From Phoronis australis (Eukaryota > Phoronida > Phoronidae): a stretch of 64,000 nucleotides of DNA. Made by a program: the position numbers and the translations under genes. A model generated the notes under the pieces. That model was not told the origin of the DNA. It searched no databases and worked only from the letters and a program-made list of their open reading frames with translations. The stretch covers positions 204,136-268,135 of the forward strand of contig NMRA01000034.1 in the NCBI GenBank assembly GCA_002633005.1, read 5' to 3'. Shown one piece after another: positions 58,801 through 64,000 of this stretch; positions within the stretch are counted from its first letter, which is position 1; each line of letters begins with the position of its first letter.

Positions 58801-61800
58801 ACCACGTACGCTTCCCAATATCAACTTACTTGAACTAACGAGGGCAATGATGTCAAATTATGAGTATCGTAACTTTCCCAGTTTGAGCGCATAATTACTG
58901 ATGACGTCAAACGCGTGCTATCTTCCATATCCTAAAAATGTATATGGGATCAGTTCATGTATAATTAACATCATCAGGTATTTCATTTATAATTTCAGTA
59001 AGATTACGTAAAAAAATCTCAAAAGTTAACCCTCACCCCATCATGCTAAAGTGGCAAGTGACTAGCTTAGCCTCTTTAATGCAATTCACAAATTCTTGTC
59101 AGACCTCATTGGAGGGTTTAGAAAGGTCACCCTGAGGACACGTCGAAAGCACAAAAACGTCGCTTTTAAGCTTACACAGACAATTCCCCTTCTAATGCCA
59201 TGGTTGCCTTCCCCTTTAAAACGCAAACCTTTTTAAGTCTGGTCTGCACGCCACCTGTTGTCTACGTTAGGTGACCTAATGAATATTAATCTGAAAAGGT
59301 TTCTGCCCCGACCTGGCCAAAAAACGTTTGTTGTGATTGCATACGCCCGCCTAAAAAGCTAATCGATGAAACAACTCATACTTGACAGTTTCTCAGCGTT
59401 GTTAAGTTAAGTGAAGCAAATAAAGTCAACAAGAGGCTCTCTTTAGGACCCATTTGATTGATGACACAGAGCGATCTTGAACACAAAGCAGTGGCACAGT
59501 CCTACAACGAAATTATAAATTTCGGGATTTAGTGAATATTAACATTTAATGAAGGACTAAATGGGCAGTTGGTCAATAATATTTATGGTGATGATGACAA
59601 TTATGATTGTGGTCACCGTGACACAATTATGATTGTGGTCACCGTGACAATAATGCAATAACTTTAATTTTTTATGGGCCGCTGAGCAGTTCTTGATAAA
59701 ATCAGCGGGCAAGGAAATGTACTACAGGACGGGTGGACAGACGAGGGCGGGATGCTGACTGTAAGTGGTCACATGGGGCCATAAATTCACGGTTTTTTAG
59801 TCAGTCTATCACAAAATAATCGCAGTAAAACCAATACATATGGCTGTCACGACGATCTTAGCGGCAAGCCAATGAAAATTCCAACGACAGCCAATTCGCA
59901 TGACTTGATATTCGTATGTGACTCATTCTTTGCTTACCAAATGCTTGAGAGATTTTTTATCGTTTTACGAGTTTTCTTGCCTGGAATCTAGTTGTGTCAT
60001 TTCCAAGTTTATATTTTTATAGTGTACACGCCGAATGTGAGTAACACACACGGACTTATTTTCGTCATACCAATATAAAGGTTCCACTCTTCCCATCATT
60101 AATGATTTCAGTGGCGCCTATTTCCGTTACTCGAGCAGAACTGTTGAGACTATCCAAGTTTGTCTGGCAACTCCAGCTAGCGTCCTTGAGATTGTCATTC
60201 GTGATCTAAACACATCAATACTCAAGATGAATTTAACAGTGTGTAGGATAACAAAATTTATAGTGGATACACAACCCAGTTTTTTATGCTGAGCCTAAAA
60301 GAGTCGATGCCTGAGAAAATTGTGACAAATGAAATTACGGAACACATTTCTGAGCCGATTGGACAAAGTGGTTTCACTTAAATCAGAGGTCTTTACCCAC
60401 GGTGAATGAATGCACCTGCCTTAAAAGGAAATATGTCACTCAATGAACGATCACTTTCAGTTAACCATCAGCTATATGTGTGATGTGATCTTAATAACGG
60501 TCATTTTCCGTAACAACTTGAGGCTGGTAAATCTTGGCAGCTCAAAATCATACTTACACTTTCAACCCGTCTATAAAGATGCATCTGTTCGTGTTCATTT
60601 AACTAATCCTTAAACACTAAGCAAGAGCACTGCTTAACTTCCACTAGATCGAAAGTAACGAAGACTCTTGCTTAATTTTAGGTCTGTAATCGTACAAACT
60701 ACCATGTATGGATGTTAGTAAAAAAGAAAAATACGAAATTCCACGATTACACATGTTCACACCTCTGCCTCATTTTCTCCGGCAACGACATACTAGTAGA
60801 ACTCTTAAAAGCTCGTAGAAACGTAATAATAGTACGCAGCCAACACTATCTATCAAGAGTTTGAAAAGTTTTTGGAAACTAACAGAGCCCACGAGCGTGA
60901 CTAGAGTGTTAGGCGAATTAATCCAACGGACTGTTGGATTGGACCGCCCACCAAGGTACTTTAGTAACACAATGAGGAAGCGTAGTGGAATAATGTTTAT
61001 TATTTTTCAGAAGAAGAATTATTTGTACAATGCCAGGAGAGAGAACTAGCTTTCGTGAGATTTCCAAAAACGGGTAACGTAAATGTCTCTGTAATAAGGG
61101 TTACAACTTCCTTGGACAAACTAATAGTATGACAGCTTTAGCGTCGTCTCTACAGGGTTTCCATCTGCATTTGAGTTGAATTATGCCCACAATGATTTAT
61201 GTCATGTCATTAAATACATATTTACAGACAGGCTACGTGTCTATGAGACATATCCTGTGCTAATACATGGAAAATCAAATTGACCAACTGTTAAAAACGA
61301 AATGACTTAACTGCAGTGATCGTATAGTTCACTGCGTGCTGACCTCTCACCTCTATAGAAGTAAGTTCTGCCAAAGGTTCGCCATTGGCGGTTCGTGTCG
61401 GGAAAAAGAGTTCCAACCTAAGTGGCGGCATTAGACTTGGTCCACGATTTGTTATGTCTAGCAAGTGAGTCAGCTGCTGGGGTTTAATCGGTTCCGTCTC
61501 GTTAACCACGTTTTTCGAATAGTATAATTGCTCTGGATTGGACTTCCTGAAAATAACGCCAGGCAACAGAAACGAGCTTTTAGAACTTAAGTCACTAATT
61601 CTCACGGAGTGCAAAGAAACTGCTAAGTACAACTTAAATATCTATCAACCTCATCATCAGGGCTATGAGGAAAGTTTTACTACTAACAATTTGCAGTAAA
61701 AAGTCACCAATTCAGGAATAATTTTAGGAGCGCGACCCCAGCTATTGAAATATATCATGTAATTAGTTAAATTGAAACGCACTTAGCTGTTCAGACTTAT

Positions 61801-63944
61801 TACAACTCGTGTGTCGTACTGAGGCAGTGAACAAAATCCCACATACTTAACTGCCACCCCAAAATGAAAGAGAATGTGACCAGATATCCGACCAACCTGA
61901 CACATAGGTCCTAGAAAATTGGCTAATAGATTTGAGGTCATGTAAGTAAATTGACTCATAGCCACCCTTTTGTTATTAAAACCGATCTTTTCCATTGAAA
62001 CGATCACCATCCTGGTTACGACCATCGCCACCGTTGTTGTTGCCATTATCAACGTCATCTTTCTTGCTAGTATTATCACTCAGTGTCATCATCATCAACA
62101 TCACCATCACCATCATCATCACCACCACCATCGACGTCATCGTTTTCGTCAATGTCATCCGCAGTAACGACTGAATCATCGTTACATCCGTGAACGTTAC
62201 CAAGAGTGACACCAACATCATCATCGTGATCGTCAGTCGCAGTAGCGGTAATAGAATGCTCCATCATTGCAACTTTCATCAGTCACGTTTAATTTGGCAT
62301 TGTGAATGGGTTAGGTATGTCAGAAATGTCACGCTATACTAACTTGCGCGTTACAAGTTTACAATCCAATGTAATAGGGGTGCGTAAGGAAGCTTCATTA
62401 TCTTCAGGAACTTGTTCCACACTCTGGCTAGTTGCAGTAACGTCTATTTCAATGGCTGAAACGAATTTACATGCGGTACATTCACTTTTAGAGTTCAAAG
62501 TAAGAGATGCAAACATCGACTTCCTTCACTGGCGCATTTAATTCTTTCAGTGCAACGTCGTCATGTTCTGGTTACAACAGAATGCTTGGAGTCCCCCTGG
62601 TGACCACACTGCCTGGCAAATGAATCTAACCCGCTGTCACAAGCAACTTAATGGGTGTGGTCTGAAATCGGATCAATCAACTTCTTCCCAAGAAATGATT
62701 TCTAAACTGAGTAAGGAACAAGATGAAACAGTAATATTGTTTTTAGTAGGAGGGAAGGATTTAATGTTTGTTAATAGACCAAACCGGACTTAAGTGTTCC
62801 TTTCAATCCTAGTTTGGACCAGTCTTCATTTATTGCACATTTGTATCCTACCCATGTACGCGTGCATCTTAAAACCGACTGTACACTCTGATAGAACAAC
62901 CTTCAACACTGGCATACCTTCAAATAGTTTCGTCAGTTGTAGCCGCGCTGATGTAAGAGTAAGTAGCAGGACCACACTGGTGCCAGCTTTCAATGGGTTA
63001 CCGATGTCACAGGTAACAGTTTCCCTTACGTCGGTTTCGTTTAGTATGGCACGATCGCACATGGCGCTTTCAGCTTTCTTCGTCTCAACATGGACGAATT
63101 GTAGATCCCGTGAGTACTGAATTGTCAAAACAGTTTCGAAAGCGTCTTCCCCTCGATTTTCCACTTTTATACGAAGAGGCACGTGGTTGTCTGCGCCAAG
63201 TAAGATTGAGCGTCGGTTATTGGGGAAGCGCACTTCAGCACTAACGTGAAGATCACTCTCGCAGATTTTGTTTGATCCACAGTCTTTGATGTATTCTGTC
63301 TGTAAAAGAAAACACAATCCTAAAAAACAAGGACACGCACAGTAAAACCGTTGGCGATTAAACCTACCGATTATGAAACGACTCGATTGGCATCCGATTC
63401 GCAATCAAACTGAAGGGGTTCCAGGATCTGAAGATGACGCACAGGACGAATCAGGAATATCTAACTTCACGTTTAACGATGCAAACTATCTTCTGGGTTG
63501 TAGATTCATGGTCAATGAGCACGTTAATTGTCCTAAAACTCAAAAGTTATGAAAACTAAAGAATCGCCTGAGCCTGTTTACCAGTTACACCTGCATATGA
63601 CAGACCAGAGGATTTCTAGACCCATGACCCCATGGCGTAGCGAGGGGAGGCAAAGGGATTTTGGTCTATGCCGACAACGGAGAAAATGCGAGTACACTAC
63701 GACGTCGACAGCAGTTTCGCCCCACCCCGATCATAACCTTAACAGTGGACTCGCCACTAGTTGTTTTTTTGCCTGTTGAACGTGTACTAACAGTAAAATA
63801 CACATATGTAATAAAGTGCATTTTTACCTGTTTTTTAAAATGCGTCTGTGTGAAACGACTCATGACAGGTCCATTGTCCGAAGTCTGGATGAAGTCGACG
63901 TCTATGGAGTATACTATAGGTCGCAATAGGTCTCGTGGATTATC
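55650..63944 (-). CDS. Integrin alpha subunit, C-terminal half (5' exons beyond window)
   Basis: Nine minus-strand exons give about 485 residues covering the lower leg, membrane segment and cytoplasmic tail. Diagnostic blocks: LLRPIVYSIDVDF; KDCGSNKICESDL, matching the CxxDCGxDNxCxPDL block of integrin alpha chains; VENRGEDAFETVL; CDIGNPLKAGTSV; LLDITNRGPS; a single membrane helix (ILAVSIGVGIGLLGTLVVIF); and the inner-membrane clasp KVGFFRR, the GFFxR motif that pairs with integrin beta. The N-terminal beta-propeller lies right of 63944, so ligand class and the presence of an I domain cannot be judged. It works as an alpha/beta adhesion heterodimer at the plasma membrane. Confidence 0.9.
57648..57767 (-). 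CDS. Integrin alpha exon (transmembrane helix)
   Basis: 40 codons, phase 0; acceptor ATTTTCCCAG, donor GTAGGA. Encodes VSTLIYRKEREPKKMAGW, then the single helix ILAVSIGVGIGLLGTLVVIF, then WK. Small-residue spacing (SIGVGIG) is typical of integrin alpha helices. Confidence 0.9.
58830..58931 (-). CDS. Integrin alpha exon (just outside the membrane)
   Basis: 34 codons, phase 0; acceptor TTTTTAG, donor GTAAGT. Encodes DMEDSTRLTSSVIMRSNWES then YDTHNLTSLPSLVQ. The S.VIMRS.W block corresponds to the conserved ...V.SR.W... of integrins. Confidence 0.8.
59597..59648. repeat. Perfect 26-bp tandem duplication
   Basis: ACAATTATGATTGTGGTCACCGTGAC occurs twice head to tail, in an integrin intron (58932-60070). 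Confidence 0.95.
60071..60205 (-). CDS. Integrin alpha exon (juxtamembrane, C-containing)
   Basis: 45 codons, phase 0; acceptor GTGTTTAG, donor GTATGA. Encodes ASWSCQTNLDSLNSSARVTE and INDGKSGTFIL. The phase fit and the G.S..F pattern match the region before the membrane helix in alpha chains, but sequence identity is low. Confidence 0.6.
60558..60602 (-). CDS. Integrin alpha microexon (tentative, possible processing site)
   Basis: 45 nt: LNEHEQMHLYRRVES, acceptor AGGATTAG, donor GTAAGT, phase 0 at both ends, as required by its neighbours. LYRR sits about where many alpha chains are cleaved into heavy and light chains after dibasic residues. Short, so only moderate confidence. Confidence 0.45.
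61351..61546 (-). CDS. Integrin alpha exon (calf-2, LDITNRGPS)
   Basis: Acceptor GTTATTTTCAG, donor GTGAGA, phase 2 to 0. Encodes KSNPEQLYYSKNVVNETEPI, LTHLLDITNRGPSLMPPLRL and EPLAELTSIE. Matches the ...YEL.NNGPSS... block of alpha chains. Confidence 0.75.
62095..62240. repeat. CAT/CAC-rich low-complexity tract
   Basis: Imperfect trinucleotide repeat (CATCACCATCACCATCATCA...) in an integrin intron. Open frames of Met/Asp or His runs across it are artefacts. Confidence 0.9.
62344..62528 (-). CDS. Integrin alpha exon with apparent 1-nt frameshift
   Basis: The incoming phase from the previous exon gives VKEVDVCISYFEL and then a stop. The alternative frame from the next bases gives KSECTACKFVSAIEIDVTAT, which matches integrin (compare NFVSLQINITA). 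The switch is one base near 62487-62495. Either a sequencing error or a true frameshift. The donor (GTTAGT here, or GTAACG at 62354) is uncertain. Confidence 0.5.
62918..63299 (-). CDS. Integrin alpha exon (DCG block)
   Basis: 127 codons plus one base; acceptor TTTTACAG, donor GTATGC. Begins TEYIKDCGSNKICESDLHVS and includes RGEDAFETVLTIQYSRDLQF and CDIGNPLKAGTSVVLLLTL. Sequons at NETD. Confidence 0.9.
63828..63944 (-). CDS. Integrin alpha exon (thigh/calf junction)
   Basis: 39 codons, acceptor TTTTTGCAG, donor GTAAAA, phase 0 at both ends. Encodes DNPRDLLRPIVYSIDVDFIQ and onward to FKKQ. LRPI.....: same position as in vertebrate alpha chains just before the DCG block. Confidence 0.85.
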
Positions 63945-64000
63945 CTGCAAAAATCATTGCGCAGCAGTTTGAGGACAATTTATGACTGTAGGTCTACGTG

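Noticed and set aside
61976-62279. Met/Asp-rich and His-rich open frames
   Set aside because: Translation of a CAT/CAC low-complexity tract in an integrin intron.
1-64000. CRISPR arrays, operons, prokaryotic defence or toxin systems
   Set aside because: The window is clearly spliced animal DNA; the regular repeats seen are minisatellites without unique spacers.

Overview
The window is eukaryotic (animal) nuclear DNA. Coding sequence is confined to short exons with GT/AG borders and consistent phases, separated by long AT-rich introns full of dispersed repeats, microsatellites and retroelement debris. There are no bacterial-type operons, ribosome binding sites or CRISPR arrays. Four protein-coding genes can be reconstructed exon by exon. 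Their protein families and the repeat content suggest a marine invertebrate. I lean toward an invertebrate deuterostome but cannot prove that from the sequence.

Layout. (1) About 0.4-10.1 kb, minus strand: the 3' part of an unrecognised long coiled-coil protein gene. Five exons, all phase 0, are followed by a polyadenylation signal at 439-444. One splice donor lies inside an eight-copy 26-bp tandem repeat. (2) 10.1-20.5 kb: no gene recognised; a truncated LINE, dispersed repeats, and a CA microsatellite containing a 116-bp gap. (3) 20.5-41.0 kb, plus strand: a complete 14-exon NRAMP/SLC11 (DMT1-like) divalent metal transporter of about 569 aa. An intron carries a LINE fragment that is itself interrupted by a 111-bp-arm fold-back element. 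(4) 41.0-46.2 kb: intergenic; a perfect 48-bp inverted repeat, exon-like fragments and a possible BEL/Pao protease relic. (5) 46.2-48.5 kb, minus strand: a three-exon small membrane protein that I identify as a TMIE (transmembrane inner ear) homologue. (6) 48.5-55.6 kb: intergenic; a diverged repeat array and a degenerate LINE 3' end. (7) 55.6 kb to at least 63.9 kb, minus strand: the C-terminal half of an integrin alpha subunit (leg domains, transmembrane segment, GFFRR motif, 55-60 aa tail). Its N-terminal propeller lies beyond the right edge.

The four genes look like ordinary neighbours, not a functional cluster: an iron/manganese transporter, a mechanotransduction-complex accessory protein, an adhesion receptor and a coiled-coil protein. 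I found no convincing evidence of a new multi-gene system. The most notable points are the invertebrate TMIE gene, the tandem repeat that multiplies a splice donor, the fold-back element nested in a LINE with a 13-bp target duplication, an apparent one-base frameshift in an integrin exon, and signs that some duplications at single-N joins are assembly artefacts.
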